Under the pieces are notes generated by a model, which did no database searches, had not been told where the DNA came from, and was given only the letters and a program-made list of their open reading frames with translations. 64,000 nt of DNA, from NCBI GenBank assembly GCA_963995505.1, contig OZ023190.1, positions 14,378,092 through 14,442,091 of the forward strand, given 5' to 3'. Positions within the stretch are counted from its first letter, which is position 1. Every line of letters begins with the position of its first letter. The DNA comes from Hypericum androsaemum. Its lineage: Eukaryota; Streptophyta; Magnoliopsida; Malpighiales; Hypericaceae. Both the position numbers and the translations under genes were made by a program. Positions 11,101 to 23,629 of the stretch are shown in pieces.

Positions 11101-14100
11101 TCTTTGTTCAATTTATACTGCTTTTGGGATTTTTGACAGCTCAGTTGATTTCCTTCTGTTATGAGGAGCCGAGGGTTAGAGTGCAGTGTCTCTCCCCTCT
11201 TTGTTAATTTTTTTTAAAGTTCTGATATTGAGAGATCATATTTTAGGAGTGGTTTTCGAATATTGTTTTTTACGTGAAATTTAAATTCAATGCTATCTCC
11301 AAATCTCTTGCATTTGTACCAATTTCAATTTGATTTATGACTCAGTTCTCAGAAAAATAAATTGATTTATGGCTCTGGCCCTAGGTGAGAGGTAGGAGAT
11401 GACTGGTTCTGTTCTGATTTTGTTCTAGCTTTCAATTACCTTGCTTAACTTGCATGATTTTTCTGTTACAGCTCTTGACCTGATAAAGAATGTAAGAGTA
11501 CAAGCCATCTTGGGACCAACGACATCGATGCAGGCAGATTTCATAATTGACCTCGGAGAAAAAGCTCAAGTTCCCATCGTCACATTCACAGCAACTGACC
11601 CATCTCTAACTTCCATCCGCAGTCCCTACTTCTTTCGAGCCACGCAAAATGACTCAACACAAGCAACCGCTATAAGTGCACTAATGCTAGCCTATGGATG
11701 GAGGCAAGCAGTTCCTATATATGTAGACAACGAGTACGGCTAAGGCATCTTGCCTTATTTGATAGACGCCTTGCAAGCTGTCAATGCGCGTGTCCCTTAC
11801 CGGAGCATGATCTCCCCCGTTGCCACTGATGATGAAATTTGTGAAGAGCTCTATAAGCTGATGACAATGCAGACCAGAGTGTTCATAGTTCATATGTTTT
11901 CAGATCTTGGCTCCAGGCTCTTTACCAAGGCCAGGGAAGTCGGGATGATGAGTGAAGGTTACGTCTGGATTATGACAGATGGGATTACCAATGTCTTTAC
12001 AGCATTAGACGATCCAGTTGTTGATTCGATGCAAGGAGTGTTAGGTGTAAGGCCTTGTGTACCGAGGTCTCACAAGTTGAAGAGTTTCGAGAGGAGATGG
12101 AAGAGGAAGTTCCAACAGGACAACCCGAATATAGATGATGCAGGCCTGGATGTATTTGCTCTGTGGGGATATGATGCTACTACTGCTGTGGCTATGGCTA
12201 TTGAGCAAGCAGGGAGTGCTAATTTGAGGTACCAATCAGCCAATTCATCTGGCAACTCGTCCACTGATCTCGACTTTTTCGGGGTGTCTCTAAATGGACC
12301 AAAGCTTCTCCAAGCGTTGTCCAACACTACTTTCCAGGGTCTAACAGGGGACTTTAGGTTTGTGGATGGGCAGTTGCCTGTAGCCACTTACCAGATAATC
12401 AACATCCACGGTGATAGACCTCTAGGAATTGGGTTTTGGACACAGGATCGTGGTCTCTCGAAGACGCTACCAGCATGTTCCAGTGCATACACCACTTCTA
12501 TTTCCAGCCTAGCTCCGGTCATTTGGCCTGGTGACAAAACTTCTCTTCCTAGAGGGTGGCAGATACCAACCAGTGGGAAGAAGCTAAGGATAGGAGTTCC
12601 TTTAAAGGATGGCTATGTTGAGTTTGTGAAGGTTACAAATGATCCTAACACAAAGACCACATCAGTCTCCGGATACTGCATTGATGTCTTTGATGCTGTA
12701 GTTCAAGCCTTGCCATATGCTCTGACGTATGAGTACATACCTTTCTCCAAGACCAATGGATCAACCGAAATTTCCAGAGGAACTTATAATGATCTGGTCT
12801 ATCAAGTCTTTTTGGGGGTAAATTGCTCCTCTCATCAATTCCAATACAAGTCCCTTTGGCCATCAAACTGCTTTAATGTTTGTAGCTCATCTTTTCTGCT
12901 TCTCATCCCCAACAGAATTTGGACGCGGTGGTGGGTGACACGACGATCATATCCAATAGGTCCTTGTATGTGGACTTCACTTTACCTTACACGGAATCAG
13001 GCGTGTCGATGATTGTCCCTGTAACAAATGCAAAGAGCAAAGATGCATGGGGGGCTTTCCTAAAGCTTTTAACATGGGACCTGTGGGTGTCAACCTTCTG
13101 TTTCTTTGTGTTTATCGGGTTTGTGGTATGGGTTCTTGAACGCAGAATCAATAGTGAGTTCCAAGGACCCATTGCCTATCAACTCGGGACCTTATTCTGG
13201 TTCTCCTTCTCCTCCATGGTTTTCGCACAGAGTAAGTAGTTCCCAACACAAGCTTGCACCAAGTGACATCCAACATTTGTGACCTCTAGGGGAGAGGGTG
13301 ATCAGCAACTTGGCTCGGGTGGTAGTGATTGTGTGGTTTTTCGTCATTCTGATCTTAACACAAAGCTATGGGGCATCACTATCGAGCTATCTAACCGTGC
13401 AACGGCTCCAGCCTACTGTTACAGATGTGAAGCAACTGATAAGAAAGGGAGAGAACGTAGGATACCTGAAAGGTTCCTTCATCATGCAAGGAATGGGTTT
13501 TGACGAGTCCAGTATCGTCATCTACAACTCTCCAGATGAGTTGGATGAGCTCTTCGTCAAAGGAAGCAAAAATGGAGGCATTGCAGCGGCCTTCGACGAG
13601 GTGCCCTATTCGGAGCTCTTTTTGGCTCAGCATTGCTCCAAGTATACCATGCTCGAACCAACATTCAAAACAGATGGTTTTGGATTTGTAAGTCATCTTC
13701 AATCTCTAATCAATTGAAAGACTCGTTCTTGTGCATCTTCTTTACAAGATTTCTGGGACTTGCAGGTCTTTCCTATAGGCTCTCCTCTTGTATCGGACAT
13801 ATCGAGGGCAATTCTAAAAGTGACACAGGGAGAAAAAATGAAGCAAATTGAGGAAGCGTGGTTCGGAAGGCACAGGGACTGTCCCGAGAGCAGCACCACA
13901 GTGACTTCCAGCAGACTGGATATGAGTAGCTTCGGGGGGTTGTTCTTGTTCGCAGTAATAATATCAATTTTTGCTCTTTTGATGTCAGTTGGCTGGTTTG
14001 TTTACGAGCATAGGGAAGCGCTGCAGTCCACAGAATCCTCAGTCTGGCGTAGAATTCGTAACTTGCTACAAATCTACGGCGAGACATCAAGTTCCAGACC

Positions 14101-14236
14101 GGCAACTACCTCGAGTTCAGACACAGTTGCCCCTGGTCCACCTGCAAATACAGACAGACAAGAATCCTCAGGACGAGGGACGCCTGCTCGGGAAACCAAG
14201 GACCATGCAACTCCTTCCGAAATTACGCCAGGATAA

Positions 14237-16363
14237 TGAGTCCATCAGTTCAAATCATGAAAGACGGACTACTATGGAAATAACCGAAGATACCAATTAA
14301 AAGATCAATGATCCAAAAGATTGTCACTTGTTATAGAATGAACACCATTAAATTACTCCTTATTTGCGAGGTGGAATTAAGATTCCTCATATACATGCCA
14401 AAATATGCTTGTGACCAAAGAAAAAAAAAGGAGGCTTCTTGTAAGTTACGGTGTGTGCATTTTGCAGGATCCTCGACTCTTCTTTGAACGACGATTGATC
14501 TTGGCTGTGGAAGTTGTAAGAATGACTCCTAAATAGTCTATATTGAAGAGTTAAACTTAAAAGCCTAGTTATGTTTGGATTTTTATTTCCATGGCATATG
14601 AAAGGGTTTTTTGTTTTGTTTTGGATAAGCACTATATGGAAGGTTGTGTAATGAGAAACTCGAAATGGCCCACACTCATTCTCTTTCTTCAAAGTACGTC
14701 GATGGTAGATGTGCTTCTCTATGTAATATTCTATCACATAGAGAAGAAGCACATGGAAATCTGGTCTGAATTAATGAAGGTTGGTATGTCCCGGAAGTTC
14801 TGGATGTCCTTGTATGGTGCGAATATGAGCAAATTTGGCTAGATGTAATTCTTTATCTGCAATCATTGGTTTTACATATGGGATAACTTGCATCTCTCAT
14901 GTAACTATTTTGGTTTCCTCTTCCCTTTATGGGTTGGGAAGTTTTGCCTGTAACCGTTTTGTGTATAATCAGTATAATCCACCTGCTTATCAAAATAAAA
15001 TTCTTATTTGCAATATGGATTAGCAGACCTGGGTTTATGTTTCCTTTTTGTGTCTTCTCGTTTTGAGATTAATTGACTCTAATGAAATAGCCGTTGTTGC
15101 TCTGTTGTTGACTAATAGCCATTCTCCTAGTTTATGTCGTATTGATGAAATGGCAGCTTTGAGATAATTTGGAAGAAAGGTTGAACATTGAGCATCCCTT
15201 TTATATTTATTTGCCGCAAAATCCTATATTGCTTTTGTTGAAGAACGTTAGGTTTTACATAATTTGGAATAAAGCCCTAATAAGCCGAGGTAGGATGCCA
15301 CCTTGACTTGACTTTCTGTATGGTCTTCTTCTACTCTTGAGCCAGCTAATATTACTTCCAAAATAACATTTCATCCAAAATTGACTTTCGAACTACGACC
15401 TTCTAAAGTTTTGACTTCGGGACTACGACCTTATGTAAAGTACATCTGTACTGTGACATTATCAAGTTTTGTAGATCTTTGTTGTTCAACTTACTGACAA
15501 GTTTTTAGTAAATACATCGAATAGTAGAAATCTTGTCTGTTAATTGTGAGGTAGAACTCTATTGGTTAATGTTACAGATGATTTTAATTTAGTATTAAAA
15601 ATTATTAATTTAGTGCGAATGAGATAGAACCTTTGAAATCCAAATAATACCAACTGTACCAACACCTAAAAGAAAAATAAAAAAGCAATTCCACAAAAAA
15701 GTTTGAATGACTAATTTGCCCTGAAGTTCCGCAACCAAATCAGTCTAATGGTTGAAATTGGTAGATCCAAACTATTCGACTGAATCTCGACAGGCTTTCC
15801 TTCAAAAAAAATCTCGACATGGACCGGTCATGAAGAACTCTCCTCAATTTTTCTTTGAATTGAATTAAAAGCCGTTGAATTCAAATTACATCTCTTCACT
15901 GACACCTCCAGTATTACTCCTGCTATACTCTTCGCCAATATTGTTAAAATTTTTATATTCACAAATTATAAAATCATGTTAAAATTTTTATATTCAACCC
16001 AAAAATTTTAAGACAATGATTCACTAAATACCATTTTTTTAATGATAAGTAAAGTTTATTTGTTAATAATAATATTTTAAATATATTTAGTGCGAAATTT
16101 CATCGGGGTGAATACCACTCTTTCTTCAACAAATATTATTCCAAATTTCGTTCTTCCAGCATCACGAGTCTACGTAGCAGATCCTTAACCTAAAGCCACT
16201 TGCCAACAACCACTATTTTATCGAACTCTACCATAATTATAATATATTTATCTGCTGATATAAATTGATGAGAACGTAACAATCGCTACCGCAGATTCAT
16301 TGACTTCATGTAGGGAAATATGAAATTTGCAATGGCGGTCACTCGGTACATAATTAATTAATA
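14237..16363. other. Intergenic DNA between GLR A and the Pack-MULE
   Basis: No convincing gene. 14330-14570 recurs at 51050-51290, and 15735-15880 recurs at 24140-24290 and 57330-57480. These are shared 3' flanks of the GLR units. A small hairpin lies at 14711-14751. The short ORFs at 14387-14842 on both strands show no family features and I treat them as chance. Confidence 0.6.
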
Positions 16364-17755
16364 GGGTAAATTACACTCACGCCCCCGTACTTTGGTCACC
16401 CTCCCCCTAGGGTCCCTGACTTTTGGAAAATGATTGTCCCGTCCCTAAGTTTTGATGATAATAGACTATCGGGTCCCTGGAGTCGGAATATTCCATATTC
16501 TCCGGTGATACCCCACTTGAAATGACCAAAATACCCTCTCACTAAAAAATTAAAAAAACGTCTTTCCTTCCCCTTCTTCTTCCTCCCACTTCATCTTCTT
16601 CCTTCCACCTTCAACCAAAATCAAACCTAAAAAACCCAGAAATCTGACAACTAAAACCCAGAAATCTAAGTGACCCAATTCAAAAATTACTCGACTAAAA
16701 AATACTCGAATCAACCAAACCCAGAAAATGGTGCCGACACCGACTTTCAGTCGCGGGTCATTAATGAACTCGAACCCAGCTTGCACCGTAGGAGCCAAAC
16801 AGGGCGGCCTTGCAGTCTCCCGACAACCTCAGAAAGCTCCAGAACCTCTTGCGAAAGGCGGTTATTGACTTTTTTGGAGTCGTTCGGGAGGAGGGCGAGG
16901 AGCGAGAGGGCCCGCGCCAGGCCAACCTTGGCCCGAATTGGCCATCGGTACCGTGAGCCACGCCGACAACAGCTTCATTACGGTGCTCCTACAGGACCTA
17001 ATCGGCAGCCTCCAAGTCCTTCATGACAACCAGTGGGTCGATGTGGTCCCCATCCCCACCGCGACGTCGTCGGGTTCCCGAGGGTGTGAGGTCGAGCTTC
17101 CTGGGGACGACGAAAAAAGAATATTCCTAGCTCAGTGAAAACAGGCTTCTTCCTCCAATTTCTTGAAGCTTTTCTAAAGTGGGTCTCCTGAAGTGTAAAA
17201 GCTTTAAACTTGGTGGCCTTGTAGTTTGTTGCAGAGATAGGGAGAAAAATGGATTCCACAAGCTCCAAACCAGAGAAAAATGGGTCTGGCTTCTCATGTC
17301 TCGTAAAATGATTCCCTTAAAGAACATAAATAGCCCTTCATTATTTCGTTGAGGCCGTGGAGGTTAATTTGAACCAGGGTAGAAAATAATCCAAACCCAG
17401 AAGCTTGAAAATAATTGAGTAGGATTTTTTTTATTGATGTCACGATCTTCGTTCTTGATTTTTCAGCTGTTTTGTTTGATTTTGATTTATTTGGGTTTGA
17501 CTTTTGATTGAGAGTGAAAAGTAGAAGAAATTGGGGAAGAAGGTGAAGGGAGAATAAGTTTTATTTTTATTTTTTAGTGGGATGGCATTTTCGTCATTTC
17601 AAGTGGGGTATCACCGGAGAATATGGAATATTCCGACTTCAGGGACCCGATAGTCTATTATCATCAAAACTTAGGGACGGGACAATCATTTTCCAAAAGT
17701 CAGGGACCCTAAGGAGAGGGTGACCAAAGTACAGGGACGTGAGGGTAATTTGCCC
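16364..17755. mobile_element. Pack-MULE-like element (MULE-A) with captured gene fragment
   Basis: 1392 bp bounded by near-identical TIRs of about 190 bp (16364-16555 against 17755-17565; outer ends gggtaaatta and gggcaaatta). It is flanked by a perfect 9-bp TSD taattaata (16355-16363 and 17756-17764). Long TIRs plus a 9-bp TSD are diagnostic of Mutator-like elements. No transposase is present. The middle is more GC-rich than the TIRs and includes a fragment of a plant dioxygenase gene, so it fits the Pack-MULE definition. Confidence 0.88.
16926..17070 (+). pseudogene. Captured 2-oxoglutarate/Fe(II) dioxygenase fragment
   Basis: From about 16938 the plus strand reads AIGTVSHADNSFITVLLQD followed by IGSLQVLHDNQWVDV. 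This matches the conserved core of plant DOXC dioxygenases of the ACC-oxidase-homolog type, including the iron-binding HxD (HAD) and the VLLQD..GGLQV..WVDV block. Family similarity ends near 17065. Only about 50 residues of a roughly 360-residue enzyme are present, so there is no activity. Another open stretch lies just upstream (about 16790-16930) and is unassigned. Confidence 0.75.
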
Positions 17756-17764
17756 TAATTAATA

Positions 17765-18350
17765 TAGAGCGACAACGCTTCTCTGTCCCTTCCGGTAAAT
17801 GCCCGTTTGCTAGGGGTAACACGATATTGAATTTGATTCGCATTGAAAATTTAATTCTGATTTGAACCTATTCATACAAAATCTGAATTCATATTCGAAT
17901 TCGTCCTTGGACAAATTAAATACAAAATTATAATTTTCATAATTCGAATTTTTCCTAAATCGGACCGTGTCATCCATACCGCTAGCTATCTAATTTTAGG
18001 CATATAACTAATTTTTTTTCTCGAAATCGCATGATATATGACCCTCTAATTTTTACTACATTTTTGGACTCAAATTCGAGATTTACCGTTAATTTAAACC
18101 AATGTTCTCTGCAAGTAAATTTAAGTGAGCGATAATATGTATCATGTATATATATTTTTAGATCACCTAGTATCTACACACAACTTGTACTGATTAATTT
18201 AGCTTTAAGCCTGGTGGGACCTTTCACCTTTGAAAATTGATAGAACTCAACTCGAACTTAAAATATCTTAATTAAGTTAGAAAAATGCATCATCTAATCA
18301 ATTATTTTTCCAATCCATATATACAAATCATTCCCTTTTAAGTCCAACAG
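17765..18350 (+). promoter_or_regulatory. Upstream region of GLR copy B
   Basis: About 590 bp of AT-rich DNA between the MULE-A TSD and the TATA box of GLR B. No ORF. It is the likely promoter of copy B, and the MULE insertion lies only about 600 bp from the predicted transcription start, so its TIR could affect expression. I cannot assign specific cis elements with confidence. Confidence 0.5.
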
Positions 18351-18357
18351 TATAAAT
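18351..18357 (+). promoter_or_regulatory. TATA box of GLR copy B
   Basis: cagtataaatac lies 65 bp before the ATG at 18416. A start about 30 bp downstream would give a short 5' UTR of roughly 35 nt. A similar acagtataaacaca occurs at 56759 next to a GLR-type 3' flank. Confidence 0.6.
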
Positions 18358-18415
18358 ACACAACGCAAGCCTTGAAGATTGGAGATACTCCAACCATTTT
18401 TAGAAACTATTAACG

Positions 18416-21400
18416 ATGAAGAAAAGCCCTTCAAAACCCATCTTCTACCTGTTTAGTCTGTTCCTCCTCTCTTCGTCTCTTCACATAGTAACCACGCCGG
18501 TAGAGGCAGGAAACGGATCGTCGGTTCCGGTGAAGGTGAACGTGGGTGTAATTCTGGATTCATTCCAGAACTCAACGGCGGGGAAGGTGATAATGAGCTC
18601 CATCGACATGGCCCTATCGGACTTGTACTCCACGCGCCGTAATAACTACACGATCAGGCTGGTTCTACACACCAGGGACTCCAACAGCCACGTCGTTGCT
18701 TCGGCTGCTGCAGGTATATTCATAAAAACCGCCCCTCTTGCTCTTGGAGAATTAATTGGCCTTCTCGGAAAATATTATTTTCCTTGCCTCGTTAATAAGA
18801 GAATATAAACATAATGTACTCCGTTGATCTTAATGATAAAGTCCGAAAAATTTATAAATTTATTATTTTAAAATTTTAGATTAAATATATAGTCTAACAT
18901 GTAAATGTATATGAGATCGAATTAATTTTAACTTATTGAGTGTAACACACACATATATATAGTCTTGAAATAATAATAATGCGAAAGCTTCCCTGGTAAA
19001 GTCAACAATAATAAAGTCAACGTCATAAGATTTTAGATAATGTTATTGTGATTCTTGTTTCCGCCCATTTTGTGCCTACGGAATAGTCAACATTTTATGT
19101 GAGGTAAGCTATCTAAGCGATTTGAGTAAGATATTCGAAATCCCGGAGAATATATTGGTAATTATAAATTAAGAAGATTTCCATCAAATAATTGGGTCCT
19201 TTTCTGTGGAAAAAAAAGTTTTCCGTGAATGGGATGTCAAGAAAAAAAATTCCCAATCAGGTGTATGTAGTAGTGTCAAAAAACAGATTAAGGAGAGCGT
19301 TTTCCAAAAACAGGGGCATTGGAGCTTTCTGGAAAACGGCGAAGTATGCCGTTTGTTTTCCAAAAAATGAGGGAGATAGCCTTTTTTTTGGGTCAAAAAA
19401 CACCATTAATGTACCGTTTATCGGCGAATCTAGCTCTGTTTATTATTTTACCCCTGCCAGAAAAAGACCCAAATGAATTTGAAAATATTCTCGTCTCATG
19501 ACTGTAATATTTGCAATTTTTTCGGAGAATATTTAAATAATTGATATTTTAATATAATTTAATAGAGTAAAAGGCAGACAATAAAATTGACATTTGGTAA
19601 AATACTAACAAATACACTAAGTCATACGTGTGCACATGGTAAAAAAATTTCAATTCATCCTGCTGTACTTGTGGCTAGAATATTTTCAACTAGCTGCAAA
19701 TTAATTAAACTCAAAAAATATTTAAATTACCCAGTAGATGGAACCGACTAGAAATTTTAATTACTACTTATTAAAAAAACTTTAGTTACTTCCGGCATTC
19801 CAAACCCAGCAGAATTTGGGTGTTATAGCTTGGGTTGATTGGATATGGATTCATTAGATAATATTTATAAAAATTGGATATTTTAATACTAAAATATAAT
19901 TAGTAATATGTATTATTATTTTAAAAAATCTATGTCAGATTCGTTAATCCGGAAAACGAGAGAACTCCCTGGTCAAGCAGTTTTTTAAAACCTTGATCGT
20001 AACCATCTTCCACTATACATTCCAAAAAAAAAAAAAAAATCCACGAAAATATCAATCAACAAAAAAAAAAAGAATCGCCCCCTCTCTGTTCCTTCTCTCT
20101 TCTCGACCTGCCATTCAACGACGCCAGCTCCGGCGAGTACGAGTCTCTGGACAACGTTGTGTACCGGAGCCGCTCATGGGATCACGCTGGGAGTCTACGA
20201 GACAGCGGTGTCTCGATCCAGCTCTCTCAATGACGGCCCAGGCCCCTCCCTCACCAATCGATGGCGGTCCAGATCCCTCGTTGGATACTCTCCCCTCTTT
20301 TTCAATATTTTTGCCCTACGTTCTGATATTCGGAGTTTATCTGATCTGACCATATTTTTAGGAGGAGTTTACAAATGTTGTTTTTTACTCTGGTGAGAGG
20401 TAGGAGATGGCCGGTTCTGTTATGATTTTGTTGTAGCTTTTAATTTTTTGGATCGGGTTGGGCTTTCACAATTTGTTTTGGGCTGGGCTGTGATGCTTTT
20501 GCCAATTATGGAGACTAATTCAAATTGGACACATGTATATATAAATTATGTGAACTTTTTGAATATTTAATTGTACAGTCTTCTCACCTTGCCATGAGCG
20601 TAGGTAATACATCTTTTTGAGAGTAGTGATACACATTGTCATGCACTTGATAGATTGTGACAATGTAAAACTACTCCTCTTACCTTGCAACCTTTTTTCT
20701 ATTGCAGCTCTTGACCTGATAAAAAATGTAAGAGTACAAGCCATCTTGGGACCAACAACATCGATGCAGGCAGATTTCATAATCGACCTCGGAGAAAAAG
20801 CTCAAGTTCCCATCGTCACATTCACAGCAACAGACCCATCTCTAACTTCCATTCGCAGTCCCTACTTCTTTCGAGCCACGCAAAATGACTCAACACAAGC
20901 AACCGCTATAAGTGCACTCATGCAAGCCTATGGATGGAGGCAAGCAGTTCCTATCTATGTAGACAACGAGTACGGCCAAGGCATCTTGCCTTACTTGATA
21001 GACGCTTTGCAAGCTGTCAATACGCGTGTCCCTTACCGGAGCGTGATCTCCCCCGTTGCCACTGATGATCAGATCGGCGAAGAGCTTTATAAGCTGATGA
21101 CAATGCAGACCAGAGTGTTCATAGTTCATATGTATTCGGATCTTGGCTCCAGGCTCTTTTCCAAGGCCAGAGAAATCGGGATGATGAGTGACGGGTACAT
21201 CTGGATTACGACAGATGGGATTACCGATGTCTTTACAGCATTAGATCATCCGGTTATTGATTCGATGCAAGGAGTACTAGGTGTAAGGCCTTACGTACCG
21301 AGGTCTCGCAAATTGAAGAGTTTTGAGAGGAGATGGAAGAGGAAGTTCCAACAAGACAACCAGAATATAGATGATGCAAACCTGAATGTATTTGCTCTGT

Positions 21401-23629
21401 GGGGCTATGATGCTACTACTGCTGTGGCTATGGCTATTGAGCAAGCAGGGAGTACTAATTTGAGGTACCAAGCAGACAATTCATCTGCAAACTCGTCCAC
21501 AGATCTCGACTTTTTTGGGGTGTCTCTAAATGGACCAAAGCTTCTCCAAGCATTGTCTAACACTAATTTCGAGGGTCTAACAGGGGACTTCAGGTTTGTG
21601 GATGGGCAGTTGCCTGCAGCCACTTACCAGATAATCAACATCAACGGTGGTACACCTCGAGGAATTGGATTTTGGACGCATGATCTCGGGCTCTCCAAGA
21701 CACTTCCAGCAAGTTCCACTACATACAGCACTTCGATTTCCAGCCTAGCTCCAGTCATTTGGCCTGGTGACAGAAATTCTATCCCTAGAGGGTGGCAGAT
21801 ACCGATCAGTGGGAAGAAGCTAAGAATAGGAGTTCCTATAAAGGATCGCTTCATGGAGTTTGTGAAGGTTACAAATGATCCTAACACAAACACCACATCG
21901 GTCTCCGGATACTGCATTGATGTCTTTGAGGCTGCAATTCAAGCCTTGCCATATGCTCTGACGTATGAGTACATACCCTTCTCCAAGACCAATGGATCAA
22001 CCGAAATTGCCGCAGGAACTTATAATGATCTGGTCTATCAAGTCTTCTTGGGGGTAAATTGCTCCTCTCATCATTTTCCAATGCAAGTCCCTTTGGCCAT
22101 CAAACTACTTGAAAATTTGTTTTTAGCTAACCTTTTCTGGTTTCTCGTCCCTAATAGAATTTTGACGCGGTGGTGGGTGACACGACGATCATAGCTAATA
22201 GGTCCTTGTATGTTGACTTCACTTTACCTTACACGGAATCAGGTGTGTATATGATCGTTCCCTTAACCAACGGAAGGAGCAACAATGCATGGGTTTTCTT
22301 GAAGCCCTTGACATGGGACTTGTGGATGACAACCTTCTGTTTCTTTGTGTTCATCGGGTTTGTGGTATGGGTGCTTGAACACAGAATCAATGATGATTTC
22401 CGTGGACCCCCTTTCCATCAAGTCGGGACCTTATTCTGGTTCTCATTCTCCTCCATGGTTTTCGCACAGAGTGAGTACTTCCCAACATGAGCTTGCTTCA
22501 GTTTGCTGATTTATAGCCATCTTTCGCATTGAGCGACTTCTGACATTTGTGACCTCCAGGGGAGAAGGTGATCAGCAACTTGGCTCGGATGGTAGTGATT
22601 GTGTGGTTCTTCGTTGTTCTGATCCTAACACAAAGCTACACGGCATCACTGACGAGTCTTCTAACCGTGCAACGGCTCCAGCCTACTGTTACAGATGTGA
22701 AACAACTGATAAGAAAGGGAGAGAATGTAGGATACCATAAAGGTTCCTTCGTTTTGGGACTCCTTCAAGGAATGGGTTTCGACGAGTCCAAGATCATCAT
22801 CTACGACTCTCCTGATAACTTGAATGAGCTTTTCATCAAAGGAAGCAAAAATGGCGGCATTGCAGCGGCCTTCGACGAGGTGCCCTATATGGAGCTCTTT
22901 CTCGCTCAGTATTGCTCCAAGTACACTATGATCGAACCAACATTTGAAACGGGTGGTTTCGGATTTGTACGTCATCTCCAATCTCTAATCAATTGAAAGG
23001 CTCTTTCTTGTGCATCTTCTTTACAAGATTTTTGGGACTTGCAGGTCTTTCCTAGAGGCTCTCCTCTTGTATCTGACATATCCAGAGCAATTCTAAACGT
23101 GACACAGGGAGAAAAAATGAAACAAATCGAAGCAAAGTGGTTCGGAAAGCAAAGCGATTGTCCAGAAACCAGCACCACAGTAACTTCCAACCGCCTGGAT
23201 ATGAGTAGCTTCTGGGGGCTATTCTTGATAGCAGGAGTAGCATCAACCTTAGCTCTCTTGATATATGTTGCCTTGTTTCTTTACGAGCACAGGGAAGAGC
23301 TGCAGACCTCGGAAACCGTGGCATCACGTTGGAGCAGAATCCGTAAATTGTTGGACATCTATGATGAGAAGAACCTGAAATCTTTCACGTTCAGGAACAT
23401 GGACCCGGATAATATGAGCAGATCGAGTCATCCTAACACGGCTGCCCCTAGTCCATCTGCAAATTCAGTAAGACAAGAGTTCTCTAGACGAGGGACGCCT
23501 TCTCCAGATAATGCCACTGATCATGACGCAGATTCGTATCCGCAACTACCTCAAGAGGCAACCAATGAGCAGGTACCTTCATCGGCGACGCGCCTGAATG
23601 TCGAGCTCGCGAATTCCAATCATGGATGA
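18416..23629 (+). CDS. GLR: Glutamate receptor-like cation channel, copy B (intact, clade II-like)
   Basis: Exons: 18416-18713, 20708-22053, 22158-22470, 22560-22966, 23045-23629. All introns are GT-AG. Lengths sum to 2949 nt, an unbroken frame of 982 residues. The protein has a signal peptide (about 1-31), an extracellular amino-terminal periplasmic-binding-like domain (about 40-430), ligand-binding half S1 (469-590), M1 (601-621) and a pore loop (638-652, ending SSMVFAQ). M3 (663-687) carries SYTASLTSLL, the plant version of the iGluR SYTANLAAF gate. S2 follows (690-840), then M4 (844-868) and a Ser/Pro/Thr-rich cytosolic tail. Plant GLRs form tetrameric Ca2+-permeable cation channels in membranes and are gated by amino acids; clade II members have been linked to wound and immune signalling. 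The clade call is inferred from sequence flavour. The start is chosen because it gives a clean signal peptide 65 bp after a TATA box. Confidence 0.95.
20090..20290 (+). other. Open GC-rich island in intron 1 of GLR B
   Basis: Within the 1994-bp intron 1, a 200-bp GC-rich block reads in one frame LPFNDASSGEYESLD then YRSRSWDHAGS and SGVSIQLSQ to a TGA near 20234. The homologous block in copy A (10875-11100) retains the residues but has a stop. It may be a captured exon, an alternative 5' exon or chance. I cannot name a family. Confidence 0.4.

Larger units (their letters stand above)
5144..14236 (+). pseudogene. GLR: Glutamate receptor-like channel, copy A (disrupted)
   Basis: Same five-exon structure as copy B: exon 1 remnant 5191-5456, exon 2 11472-12817, exon 3 12916-13231, exon 4 13290-13687, exon 5 13766-14236 (TAA), with GT-AG junctions and matching phases. 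Exon 2 is exactly 1346 nt in both copies. It encodes part of the signal peptide, the amino-terminal periplasmic-binding-like domain, the split ligand-binding domain, three membrane helices plus pore loop, and a short tail. Two lesions kill it. A copia element replaces the first 11 codons and promoter, and TAA at 11741-11743 stands where copy B has CAA (Gln). Exon 4 lacks three codons (about 13483) and exon 5 is 114 nt shorter than in B. The rest of the frame is open, so inactivation looks recent. The frame from ATG 5144 starts in the LTR and joins exon 1 in frame. The LINE in intron 1 is a further burden. Confidence 0.9.

Noticed and set aside
11750..13012. 420-codon ORF as a separate gene
   Set aside because: It is GLR A exon 2 after the premature stop, reading on through the 98-bp intron; not an independent gene.
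14387..14842. Overlapping ORFs on both strands downstream of GLR A (121 and 83 codons)
   Set aside because: AT-rich, low-complexity translations with no family features; the paralogous flank at 51050-51290 does not keep the frames.
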